NCBI RefSeq assembly: GCF_947242115.1
Contig: NC_074716.1
Span: 1,628,001 to 1,692,000 of the forward strand
Origin: Biomphalaria glabrata
Taxonomy: Eukaryota > Mollusca > Gastropoda > Planorbidae
DNA: 64,000 nucleotides
Direction: 5' to 3'
Shown: piece after piece, positions 1 to 21,800 of the stretch
Layout of the letters: every line of letters starts with the position of its first letter
Position numbering within the stretch: position 1 is the stretch's first letter
Notes under the pieces: generated by a model
Told to the model about the DNA's origin: nothing
What the model saw: the letters and a program-made list of their open reading frames with translations, nothing else
Database searches by the model: none
Program-made: the position numbers and the translations under genes

Positions 1-481
1 AATAGATTATACGGTTAACTAGTAGGTTAAGATGTTCATTCTCTGGTAGCTTGGTAAATCACAAAGCGACCAACGCTAAGTTATAGAGTTTTTGTGAGAA
101 CAAAGAATCGTGTTGGAGAAATTTTTGAATGTCAGCCTCGTTTTCATTGCAGTAGCCTACTAAAAGCTGTGTCCATTTTAACAAAGTTTTGTTCAGAATA
201 GCCGGGAGCGGCTATTGTATTGAACAACTTATTCATTGAAGTTGTAGCTAAAACTTTGCTCAAGTTTGTTTCTTCCTGTGTAAAGTGTTGTGTGATACAC
301 CATGCCGTATTTAGACTTCAAAGGCTATTAGCCATTTGAGATATGAGGTGCTTTTGGGGCCCATTATATGTCAAGATATTATGTCAGTTATAAATAATTT
401 CTTGGGGACCCTACTATTATTTCCCGTCTTCACTCTCACATGACCCTCAACACTGATGCTTTCCGTACTTCCATTAGAATA
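1..481. other. left-edge sequence, no gene recognised
   Basis: I see no long open frame or clear protein similarity here. The first supported VPS4-like exon begins at 1151 in mid-codon, so at least one more exon lies upstream. This stretch is therefore probably intron of that gene. Confidence 0.4.
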
Positions 482-1107
482 ATGCTGAAGGAATTAAGAC
501 TTGTATTTAAAAAAAAAAAAGACCTTGTCATCAGATAATGCTGAAAGAGTTCATACTTGTATTTAAAAAAAAAAGACCTTGTCATAAGATAATGCTGAAA
601 GAATTAAGACTTGTATTTAAAAAAAAAAGACCTTGTCATAAGATAATGCTGAAAGAATTAAGACTTGTATTTTTAAAAAAAAGACCTTGTCATAAGATAA
701 TGCTGAAAGAATTAAGACTTGTATTTAAAAAAAAAAGACCTTGTCATCAGATAATGCTGAAAGAGTTCAGACTTGTATGTAAAAAAAGACATTGTCATCA
801 GATAATGCTGAAAGAGTTAAGACTTGTATTTTAAAAAAGACCTTGTCATCAGATAATGCTGAAAGAGTAAAGACTTTAAAAAAATACCCTGTCATCAGAT
901 AATGCTGAAAGAGTTCAGACTTGTATGTAAAAAAAATACCCTGTCATCAGATAATGCTGAAAGAGTTCAGACTTGTATGTAAAAAAAAGACCCTGTCATC
1001 AGATAATGCTGAAAGAGTTCAGACTTGTATGTAAAAAAAAAATACCCTGTCATCAGATAATGCTGAAAGAGTTAAGACTTAAAAAAAGGACCTTGTCATC
1101 AGATAGC
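482..1107 (+). repeat. minisatellite, about 55-bp unit, 11 copies
   Basis: Tandem copies carry the word ATGCTGAAAGAGTT, then a CTTGTAT stretch, an A-run and a CTTGTCATCAGATA word. Copies differ mainly in A-run length and in a few substitutions. The array ends about 43 bases before the acceptor of the first visible VPS4-like exon (1151). Open frames across it, with repeated LKELRLVF-type peptides, come from the repeat and are not a protein. Confidence 0.9.
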
Positions 1108-1150
1108 TTGTTTATAATTTTAGATTGTTTTTTTATTGTTTTACCTTCAG

Positions 1151-11253
<10,103 letters not shown>

Positions 11254-11292
11254 AACAGTTTTAGTCAACCAACGGTCATTAAAGCTCCTTAA

Positions 11293-11298
11293 AATAAA
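11293..11298 (+). terminator. polyadenylation signal after the VPS4-like gene
   Basis: AATAAA lies 40 bases after the stop codon at 11251-11253. It is the nearest canonical signal downstream. Confidence 0.45.
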
Positions 11299-11995
11299 AA
11301 TCACGAGTGTCATGGCGTTAATAAAAACTGTTGTTTTTTTTTACATTTTGGTCATGCTAGCCTACGGTTTGAGACTCTCCCACTGCTGCGCCATGGTTTT
11401 TTGATTGTTACTAGTACCATAGTTAAACAAACAAAAGTTATAGAGGTCTGTTGTACAATGAAAATTGAGAGGTGACAACGCCTTGATGATCCGATGACAT
11501 AAAATCCACTGTATGCCGGGGAATCTTGTTTAGGAGAAATTGCTCTTTAAGAACAAATATTTGAATTCTCCAAACAGAAATCATGAAAAAAAAGTGACTT
11601 AACATGAAGCTTGAATCGAATATTGACTGGTTTTGCGTATTGTCTTCCCTTGTATTTAGGATCCTCTCTAAAATTAGCTTTTCTTGTTATACACATATTT
11701 AGTTAGCTTTGGCATTTAGCGTCTATTACGACAACATCGTTAGTGACAGAGACTAGACTGAGGCCAATTCTGTATTAAATCTGTTGAACTTTGAATGCTT
11801 GTGGACATAGTCTTTCAACGTTCATTTTGTGGTGTGTTCATGTTCATTATCAGTGAACTAAAACACACCAAGGGAAAAGTGACATCCTTAATACAAGAAA
11901 GAATGATAACTCTATTAGAAGGATCCCTGGGTTTTTTTTTTTTTTTTACTCTCTTTGGTATTTTTAGTACTATTGGACATTTACTGTTGTAAAAT

Positions 11996-12160
11996 ATTTG
12001 ACAGGTTTCGGATGTTCCTTCAGAGTTGAAGATAATCTGATTCCTAATCCAAACATCCCGCAAGACGGCTGAGGATGGCAGCGGGCAGGATATGAACCCG
12101 GAACCACCGAGGAGTCCGAACGACAGTGCAGCGCGCATACCGCATGACTAGGCAGCCATC
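11996..12160 (-). mobile_element. tRNA-derived SINE, family B
   Basis: On the minus strand it has a B-box-like GGGTTCATATCC, then CCCGCTGCCATCC, a TCTTGCGGGATGTTTGGA stretch and GAAGGAACATCCGAAACCT. The same body occurs at 15296, 26706 and 44002. Confidence 0.75.
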
Positions 12161-12771
12161 TGCTCGGCATTTAAACATGCTGGTTATTGTTTATACCATT
12201 AAAACAGCCTTGACCTTGACATTCATTATTTCGTGGCATACTTGAGCTGAGAGTTTCATAATTTTTTAAATTTTTTTTTATAAGTCATCATAAAGAGCAT
12301 TATATTACAGCTGCCTTATACAACTATACCTGTTCCAAATATTGTCTTTTAAAACGCCAGGAGAATATATTTTTAAATTAACTGGTCATGCCGAACAGAT
12401 AGAATAGACATTTAATTTTTAAAAACAGTTTCGTTACTATGGACACAAACATAGAATAAGCCTAAATCTAAGAAAAAAATACATTTTAAAACTGTAACAA
12501 TCACAATTAGAAACGGTTGACTACAAGTAGTGAGAATGTTTGGAAGGCAGCAAATATAAGATTAGATAATTGTGTTGGTCAGGTAGAAATGGAAGTTCAG
12601 TTTGACTATTATTGATCACCTCATCATTAGGCCTACAACTATAACAACAATATAAATGCAAACACGAAAAACATTCACTCAGAAAACATTTACACACACG
12701 CACAACCAGCGCTTTCTATAGCTTTGAGATAAAGAACTTAAGAGAAATGTTTTTGCTTTTTCCCAATCTAG

Positions 12772-12985
12772 AGGCGCGGTGGCTGAGTGGTAAAGCGCTC
12801 GGCTTCGGGTTCGAATCCTGATGAAGACCGGAATTTTATATTGTTCTGCATCATTAGCGCGCCTCTGATTCCAACCTTGTAGGTACATGAGGAAATGTAA
12901 AGGTGGTTGTTCGTTGTGCTGGCCACATGACACCCTCGTTAACCGTGGGACACAGATTGCAAGAACTGAAACAGAGACTTTTCTT
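12772..12985 (+). mobile_element. tRNA-derived SINE, family A
   Basis: It has GGCGCGGTGGCTGAGTGGTA and GGTTCGAATCC boxes, then GCGCCTCTGATTCC and the GTTCGTTGTGCTGGCCACAT body. There are small internal deletions relative to 7791-8079. Confidence 0.85.
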
Positions 12986-14099
12986 CTACACAACTTGTCT
13001 CTTTAACAGTCAGACTAAATTAAAAGTAAAGTATGCATGACATAAGATAATTTTTATTAATCCAATCAAAAGGAAATTCAGTTTGATTACAATTGACAAT
13101 CTCATCGTGAATTGGTATAAACCGTCTCGAATAAAAGATATTGAAATCTATAAGATGATGAAATCATTGTAACATATGTCCAAGTCTCTCGCATAACATA
13201 AATGTTCAACAAATAAAGACGACCAAAACTCCCTCCCCCCCCGGCCATTTCAAACAAATATAATCATGCCTCAGTAACCACAGTCTCGTCCTCATGTATT
13301 ATGTCCAACACACTTTTAGTAGCCCCACTCTGTGTCACCCGAAGGAAGTGTGCTAATATGTTTATATTGCGTCATTAGTTGTTGTGAATGTTGCCGTGAA
13401 AGATACTAGAAAGGATGTGACGTAATTTTAAATACTAAGACACTTCTGATACCAGCATACAAAAGATCCACATCTCGCTATGCTAGAGTATAGAAATAGC
13501 CTACTCCAATAAGCGAACTGACTTACTCACCATCACAACTGTTACTGAACAGAAGACTCGGGGACATTATTCCACCTGATCCTAACTGCTGAAACCATCG
13601 GTGCCTGAGAATGCAGAGACATTACTCGAGGAATGACAGATGACGATTCTCATGCAAGATTTCCTTCTTAAGACCTTTCTGTCCGAGAGAAACTGAGCGT
13701 TCGTAGGCTATAGGACAAACATGACAGAAACTAGCAAGTGTCGTTTAAAAAAAAAATGTGTTACCCAAGTCGTACGTCATAAAGACAAACAGAGAGGGTT
13801 GGTACTCGAAGTCAGTGGCGTAGCAAGATATCCGTGGGCCCGGGTTCAAGAATATCGTGCTGGGCCCCCTACCAACAATAAAGACAAATTTAGCGTGTAA
13901 CAACAAAATCGAGTAGTGTGTATGTATAGGTAGTCTACAAAAGACATTCCAATGCAAAGAATGCATCTTACATTTTTGTAATGAATAAAGTTTTACGTTT
14001 GATTCAGTTAGGACTCCAAATAAGTAGGCCTACAATAATAGTGTCTTAAAAATCGATGTTTGTTCAGCTTCTAAACAGTATTAAACGATTATGCTATTC

Positions 14100-14400
14100 C
14101 TCCCTCATCCTTGTTTGACTCCGCTGTTTATACTAAAACTTTTCGGAGCAGGCGCCGTTGAACTGTACTGTACGTTACTGTCTGTACCCATCATATTTTG
14201 GTGGAAAGAGACAATAATATTTAGCAGCTTGGGTATTAAATGTAAGATTTTAAAGAGGCCTTCTCTGCTGACTAGAACAAAGGCCTTTGTCAGGTCGATG
14301 AATGCGATGTACAAAGACATTCTTATGGTCTCTGCACTTTTCCTGAAGTTGACGAATGGAGAAAATCATGTCAATTGTGGATCTCCCTGATTGAATCTAT
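14100..14400 (-). mobile_element. LINE RT-domain fragment
   Basis: The minus strand encodes GRSTIDMIFSIRQLQEKCRD and, after a frameshift, LYIAFIDLTKAF and SINSGVKQG. These are core RT motifs (the A motif FxDxxKAF and the GVKQG turn). Both ends are missing. Confidence 0.8.
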
Positions 14401-14714
14401 ATTGATTCTGTAGCTTGCAAACAAAATCAATTGGTGTAGCCGATGGATAATGCTACTTACACCTGTATATTTTTATACATAATATAAACCCCTATATCTG
14501 TGGCATTTTCTGTCTCGAGAGACTATCTTTTCCCTTTGCAACTTCTTGTGTGAATAATATATATAGGTCTGTGATAATATATCTTCTTTTTTTAAGGAAA
14601 GTCTGTATGTTCCAATCCCAGACCTGTATATATTTCTATGGCTCCACTGAGTCATTCGATCACCCCGGAAATGTTCCTTTCAATGTTTCGAAATTTTACT
14701 TCGATCAGTATTCA

Positions 14715-15225
14715 TATTTAGAATCTAGATCTAGATTCTAGATCTACAAATCTAGAAGTATTCTACATAGATCTAGTCACAAGTCTCTCCAAATACTCTC
14801 CATAAAAATAATAAAGTTCTACGATTCAATAATTTATTAGATCTAGGTCTAGAGTTGATTTTGTAAGTAGTGGATAGACTAAATAAATAGTTAAAATAGA
14901 AACTAAGAATAGATTATAATAGTTTAAATAGAAGATAGAGTCTAGATTGAATTTATTATTTAGAACTAAGGACCAGTCACCAAGACTAAGAAGTAATTTA
15001 GTTTAGTAAAGTCTTACTAAAGAAGCCTAAGATTAGAACTAAGAATAAGAAGGCTAAGAAGTTATTAAAATTTATCATATCGTCTTCTTTTTTGAAGTAA
15101 CGTCTGTATATAACTTAATAATAAGATAAGATCTAGTTAGACTAGTTAGAGTTAGATAATCATAATGCGATGGTGCAGCGATAGCATTAGAATAGAATTA
15201 GATCTAGATCTATCTATATATAATT
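14715..15225. repeat. cryptically simple AGATCT/CTAG-rich zone with 22-bp palindrome
   Basis: The stretch is largely built of TAGATCTAG-like words. A perfect 22-bp palindrome spans 14719-14740 (core AGAATCTAGA and its complement). Similar zones occur near 41200-42250, 48400-50600 and 58340-58580. Confidence 0.7.
15078..15131 (+). mobile_element. CR1/Jockey-like LINE, 3' tail only
   Basis: Only the terminal words TCTTCTTTTTTGAAGTAACG and the ATAAGATAAG tail remain. Confidence 0.75.
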
Positions 15226-15295
15226 CTCTTTTTCCCTCAAGAGTTTGGACGAGAAGCAGATAGTCACCCCACGAAAAAACAAGAGTAGTGTTCAC

Positions 15296-15470
15296 ACAAC
15301 AAATGGCTGCCTGCACGCTGGACTGTCATTTAAATTTATCAAACCCTGCCCGCTCCCATCCCCCTTTGTCCTGCGGAAGGTTTGGACTAGGAAGTAAACT
15401 ATCTTTAGCTCTGAAGAAACATCCGAAACATTGTAAAACATTTTAAAAACAAACATTTTACAAACACTAA
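15296..15470 (+). mobile_element. tRNA-derived SINE, family B
   Basis: It shares CCCTGCCCGCTCCCATCC, GTCCTGCGG, AGGTTTGGACTAGGAAGTAA and GAAACATCCGAAACAT with the other family B copies. The tRNA-like head is degraded. Confidence 0.75.
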
Positions 15471-15814
15471 ATAGCAGCCCCGGACTTAACCATTGTGACC
15501 AAGAAGTCATGGAAAGAGATTAATGTACTATGTATATATATGTAAATAGCAGTGCTGGACTTAACCATTGTGGGGCCCTATGTGAAATGGATTTCATGGG
15601 GGCCAAGTTTGGGTAAACTAAACCAGTGACTCATCTGGGTGTATCCATTGTCTTCCAAAACAGAAGGAGCCATATTATATTATAAAATCTTTTACAATGA
15701 AATACAAACTGCCATTCAAGGTACCCATTTGGTGGCCCCAGCCCAAATAGCCAATACGCCCCTGGTAAAATTACTAACTATTTCTGTGTCTTTAATAGCA
15801 GAGTTTGTGTTCAG

Positions 15815-18800
15815 ATGGCTGCCAATCCATATGATCCAATTACAACGACAGATATTAGCCAATTGGCTGATGATGATTGGGGTCTGTCATTACCACCACT
15901 ACGTTACAAGAACTATTCTAACTCAAGGTAATAGACAATTTACATTGAGAGGTTATTTTAAACACAGTCATATATCAAATGCATCACCTCAAGGAAATAT
16001 TATATATATTTTACTTTAAGATATTTCTTTACTTACCATGTGTATTAAAATAAACAGCTACACCTCCTCAGTACAATAAACTTGGACTTTATAAAATGTT
16101 TAACTGGTCTCAATATTTTTGCTAACATAAAACAATTGCCTCTGTGTATAAATAAAATAATAGTAGCTGTGCTATCGTAACATATAGCTGATTAATTCTA
16201 TGTCTAGATTTAAATAATACCTCACTGAACTTATTGTTATTGAAACTTAGGCTAAAGTACATCTGCAATGAACTTCGACAACATTCAAAGTGTGTGATAG
16301 TGACACTTTGTACAGTGTGTTTGATCATTCTAGTGTCTGTCATCATTGCTGTTGCTGCCAGTGGGAAGGAAGGAAGACATCCAACTGGCAAGGAGCCCCT
16401 CTGGGCAAATAAGCAAAGTCAGTCCTATATTTCTTCATAGTTATTTTGTCTTTCTTAACTGTCATTGTTTCATTTTTTAACTTAAAGTTTTTATTTTGTA
16501 TGGCTGTGTAATAAGAAATAAAGAACACTGAAGATTAACCTAAAACAAGGCTTTATTAAACTAGAACGACACATGAACTGACGAAAGAGACTTGGACTGT
16601 AGCACACTAAATCAATGTTGTGAACACATTCTCACGACGTTACACAAACATAAACAAATAGCAACTATTTCACCACATTCACCCCGCCTAGAATTAAAAT
16701 AGCAAGTATAGTAATATAGTAGGCCAATAGCATAAATAAAAGAGAATGCCAGTGCCTGTAATACAATAGATCAATAAATAGTGTCGAAATATTAATTTCT
16801 CTTGTAAACAATAGTGAATGGTGATGCAAAGAAACCTAAAAACCAGTATCTGTTGTATGACTTATAAACAATTACTAGTTTCTGTTTTAAATATTAACAA
16901 ATAGTGTAGTAAGTAGACATGTACGTAAGTAAGTGAAAAGTAAACTCTAGTATCAGTAGCAAGAGATAAACAATGCCAGTTTATGTAGAACATATGTAGT
17001 GCAATAAAGGAACAACTCTAGACTCTATAGTTCGGTCTGGTTCTTCTCTCTCTCAAGTTGTAACGGGGTTGACTATCCTGTTCTACAGTTTGGGAGTCAC
17101 TAGTGAGTTCCTGAGCGTCAAGTGGGGTATTTTCAAGAGGAAGCGCTCGGAGGTCCTCAGAGCCTACCAGGGGTTCTTTCCTTTCTTGTATCACCGTAGG
17201 GGTGTTGACTGGTACTTCCGTGTTTTGAGTTTCTGGAGGATATTCATTATCCTCACCCTGAGGGAAGAACGAAGGTTCACTTGTTGTTGTGGATGGGGAG
17301 GGGGTGGGAGCCAAGCGTCTTAGAGAGACCGTCTCCTCTTTACCGCTGGGCAACCGTACGACAGCATATTGGGGGTTGCACATCAGCAATTCGACTTCCT
17401 CCGTGAGAGGATCATACTTTGAAGATCGGTTCTCTCTTCTCAGCAACACTCTACCTGGGCTAGATAGCCAAGTGGGGATAGATATCCCGAAGGAGGATTT
17501 CCGGTTGAACCGGAAAACTCTCTCATGTGGAGTTTCGTTTGTTGCCGTAGATAGTAATGATCTAATCGAGTATAGGGCCTGGTTCAAGACAAGCTCCCAT
17601 CTCGAGATCGGGAGATCGAGGTCTTTCAGTGCTAAAGTAACAGCGTTCCATAGAGTTTTGTTTAGTCGTTCAATTTGTCCGTTGCCTGAAGGATTAAAGG
17701 CGGTTGTTCTACTTGTAGCTATTCCCCTCTCGTGCAGAAAGGATTGCACCTCCCTCGACATAAAGGACGTACCTCTGTCAGAATGGACGTACTCTGGCAT
17801 CCCAACAAAGGAAAACAGCTGATTTAAACACTTTATGACAGTGGATGAGGACATATCGGGACATGGGTAGGCAAATGGGAAGCGTGAGTACTCATCCACC
17901 ATTGTTAATAAGTATTTATTGTGAGTAGCAGATGGGAGTGGCCCCTTAAAATCAATGCTTACTCTCTGAAATGGTTGGGTAGCTTTGATGAGGGTGCCTG
18001 AAAACTGTTTGAAGAATCTAGGCTTCAGTTCAGCGCAAGTTTTACATTGGTTTACCACTTTGCGGACGTCCTCGCAGGAAAAAGGTAAGTTCTTAGTCCG
18101 AACGAAATGGAGGAGTCTCTTGACCCCTGGGTGACAGAGGTTGTTGTGTAACAGTTTGAGGTCTTCTCCAGTCATTGCTGACGCAAAGTGGTTCCTTGAA
18201 AAGGTATCCGCCGCAGCGTTTTGTTTCCCGGGTCGATATACGACGTCATATTGGAAACAACTAAGCTCCAGTCGCCATCTTTGAATCTTTTCATTTTTGA
18301 TCTTGCCCTTGTTCTGCTGGTCAAACATAAAAGACACTGAGCGTTGATCTGTAACCAATGTGAAGGGTCTACTGATAAGGTAATGTTGCCATTTTCTCAG
18401 GGCTTCTACGATAGCATATGCTTCCTTTTCCACTGCTGAGTGTCTGCGTTCACTATTAGTGAGTGTTCTTGAAAAGAAGGCGACAGGACTGCCGTCTTGA
18501 TTAAGAGTGGCGGCAATCGCGATGTCAGAGGCATCTGTTTCGACTGTTAGTGGTCGATTGTAGTCTATCGTCGACACAGCAGCGTTTTCAAGTTCGTGTT
18601 TTAGCTGTTTAAAAGCTTGTTGTACTTGTTCAGGGGGAGGAAAGGCTTTGTTGTTCACCAATAAATGGATCTTGTTGGAGAAATTTGGGATCCATTGAGA
18701 ATAATAGGACAGTAGTCCAATCACCCGCTTTTGTGATTTCATGTCTTGTGGTGGAGGTAGGTTTCTCAATGCTTGAAATCTTTCGGGGTCTGGTCTTAAT

Positions 18801-21800
18801 TGCCCTTGTGAGATTTCGTAACCTAGGAGGCATACTTTATTAGTCGCAATAGCACTTTTATCATTGTTGAAGGTGATACCGTACTTTTTAGCGGCATTGA
18901 GAAATCTCTGTAGATTCTGGTCGTGGCTAATGGAGTCAAGTCCGCAGATGGTAACGTTATCCACGTAAGCGAACGTGTCCTGTAGCCCTGCCTCCTCAAT
19001 TATTGTGTTGATCGTCCTTTGAAATGCGGCGACTCCGTTTGTCACTCCAAAAGGAATGCGGCAAAACTGATAAAGCTTTCCGCCAGCCTCGAACGCCGTG
19101 TACTGCTTTTCATCATCCCTGATAGGTATCTGGTGGTAAGCGCTTTTGAGGTCAAATGTACTGTACATTGAGTATTTAGATATTTACTGCACCAGTTCAT
19201 CCACTTTTGGCACGGGATACGCGTCGAGGTAAGTGAATCGATTGATGGTTTGGCTATAGTCGATAACCATTCTCTTTTTGTGCCTTTCATTCGTTGTTAC
19301 AATTATCTGGGCTCGCCACTGGGACGTGGAAGGCTCAATAATTTTGTCAGATAGAAGTCTCTTGATTTCAGTTTGAATGAATTTGGAGTCAGGCATAGAA
19401 TATTTTCTAGATTTAGTGGCTATGGGATGGCAGTTAGGAGCCAGATTAGCGAAGAGGCGAGGGGCTTCAACTCGTGCAGCTTTCAGCGTACAGACCTGGA
19501 GAGTGCTTCGTTTTCCTTCAAATGGGATCATCAGTTTTTCGTGCTGGCTGATGAAATCTAGCCCTAAGATTACATCAGATACTAGTCCATCTAGTAGTGA
19601 GAGCTTAACACTTTCATATTGTTCATCTTTGTACTTTATTTTAGCGAAAATATGGCCGTGAGTAGTGCGAGAAAGATGTGTAGAGGCCATGTAGATTCTG
19701 TTTCTGGACGTTTCTAATTTCCATTTGTACCTTTTAGCAATTGAAGAAGATATATAGCTTTCACTGCTCCCCGTATCTACGAGAGCCTTCAATGGTACTC
19801 CATTGACGAGTATTGAAATAGTAGATTTAGTAAGACCGGACGCTGGTGTCGATGCCCAGGAAGATCCAACGGTTGTAGTCCGAGACGTGTCATCATCTGC
19901 TTTCACTATGGCTGAGGTTGTAGACTTAAGTGTCTGTCTGGTCGATTTACAGACTTTCTGGAAATGGCCCCTCTTACCGCACAAGTTGCATGTAGCGTCA
20001 CGGGCCGGACATCTAAAGCGTTGATGTGGGCTGTTTCCACAAAAGAAACATCTTTTACTAGTCGCCGCACTCACCTCGTGTTCTACTTTTGTCATTGGAG
20101 AAAGGCTCTCCTCGTCGGCGCTAGCTCCACAGGGAGTTTCAGAGTGGATGTTATACGCCATGGCATGGTTATGGGCATATTCGAGTTGTCTTGCCTCTTC
20201 ATAGGCGCACTGTAGAGTTAGAGTAGATTTCTCTAAGAGTCGCAGCCTTATGCTGTTTGAAGCCAGTCCAGTAATGAAGGCGTCTCTTACGAAGATATCT
20301 CTGTGTTCTTCAGCGGTGACAGCTTTGAAGTCACAGTCTTTGGCCATACTTTTAAGCTTAAGTAGGAAGGAGTCAACGGTTTGTCCGTTCTCTTGTCGAC
20401 AAAGAGTTATCATGTGCCGTGCAAAAATTTCGCTTTTAGGCTTCACGTAGACATTTTGTAGAACTTTGATTGATTCTTCGAACGTTGTACACTCACTTAT
20501 GTACTGAAATACGCTCAAAGAAACGTAGTTTTCTAGTAATTTCTTTTTGTCAATCTCGCAATGAGAGACTGAGGAGATGAAATTCTCAAATGTTCTCAGC
20601 CAGTGCAGCCACTTCTCGGCAGCCGATGGCGAGCTAGGCTCTATGTCTAGCTCTTTTGGCCTACATAGACGTTCCATTTGTATTACTACTTTTACTTACA
20701 GACTGAGAATAGTGTTGAACGAAAATCCAAAAAAGATACGTGAGGCACATAGATCCATGAAATTGAAAATTTCTAGTTTAATAAATTGTAATAAGAAATA
20801 AAGAACACTAAAGATTAACCTAAAACAAGGCTTTATTAAACTAGAACGACACATGAACTGACGAAAGAGACTTGGACTGTAGCACACTAAATCAATGTTG
20901 TGAACACATTCTCACGACGTTACACAAACATAAACAAATAGCAACTATTTCACCACAGGCTGTTTGATTCATACAGCATACATCTAGACTATCCATGTAT
21001 TATAACCTGATATTTCAATATGTTTATCAGAAGAATAAATGGGGAGGCGTTGCAGAATTAACTGACATGATTTTCTTTTCCACCTTATTTCCATCATCTC
21101 AACATTAATCATATTAATAGTTATCTTCAATAAAACAAAAAAAAAACCTAGCTTGTTTGTTGTTGTTGTTTTTTTGTTCCAGGAGAAAAGGAAAAGACAT
21201 TTTTTAAAGTACCATTTTCCATTCAACTCTAATCTAAAAGTCTCAGTTTCCTGTACTAGTTTAAAAATGTAGGGGAAGACAATTATAATATGAATAAGCT
21301 TTATTATGTGGAAGTAAATATCTTTTACATTTCAACATTACTTAATAAATAATAGGTCATTTACATGAAATACATTAATTTTATGATTAAAGTCAAATAT
21401 TTCAAAATGGCAAATGCAGAAGATTGTATATTTAAAAATTTAATACCTATGGTAATGAAAGAATATTTATGTCTGTTGGTGACTTGTACTGGCTTTTTTG
21501 ATAGTGAAAGAATAAAATGGCTGCTAACAGGATGCTTTGTAATGATTAAAATCATTTGAGTTTTCTTTGGGATGTTCTTTTTGAAGAGAAGTAAAAAGAA
21601 GCGTGTTTATTGCCAATGATTTTAGATTTTTGAACAATTTGTTTTTAGTTTAAATGAAACCTAATACCTCTGAAGATGTTGAAACACAAAATACTACAGG
21701 TGTCTATTTATAAAACCTCTACAAGATTTTTTTTTATACTCTTGAAATAATGATTTGCAAAAAATATTTATTGTAGTCAGTATTAGCACTGAAATTTATA

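Larger units (their letters stand above)
11299..15814. other. intergenic region between the VPS4-like and ATPase-beta genes
   Basis: I found no host exon here. It holds SINE B (11996-12160), SINE A (12772-12985), a LINE RT fragment (14100-14400), an AGATCT-rich simple zone with a 22-bp palindrome (14715-15225), a CR1-like tail (15078-15131) and SINE B (15296-15470). The phrase GGACTTAACCATTGTG occurs twice (near 15483 and 15554). Words near 13813 (AGTGGCGTAGC) and 15766 recall the ends of degraded repeats. Confidence 0.6.
16507..20957 (-). mobile_element. Ty3/gypsy-type LTR retrotransposon, young, nearly whole
   Basis: The element is 4451 bp on the minus strand, with 171-bp LTRs and a 5-bp target duplication (GGCTG at 16502-16506 and 20958-20962). 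Parts in element order: gag from about 20677 with two CCHC zinc knuckles near 19950-20050; aspartic protease (DTGS) near 19780; reverse transcriptase in the region around 18700-19350; RNase H near 18200-18500; integrase with an HHCC finger and DDE-type core near 17250-18100; then a variable C-terminal tail. A purine-rich stretch precedes the 3' LTR. It looks nearly whole, with about one break in the coding region. The LTRs differ at only about one position by eye, so the insertion is young. It lies antisense in intron 2 of the ATPase-beta-like gene. The clade within Ty3/gypsy is not assigned; Mag/Steamer-like or CsRn1-like groups are candidates. Confidence 0.93.

Noticed and set aside
17069-17822. 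Plus-strand frames of 84 and 177 codons
   Set aside because: They are antisense to the pol region of the LTR element and have no similarity of their own.
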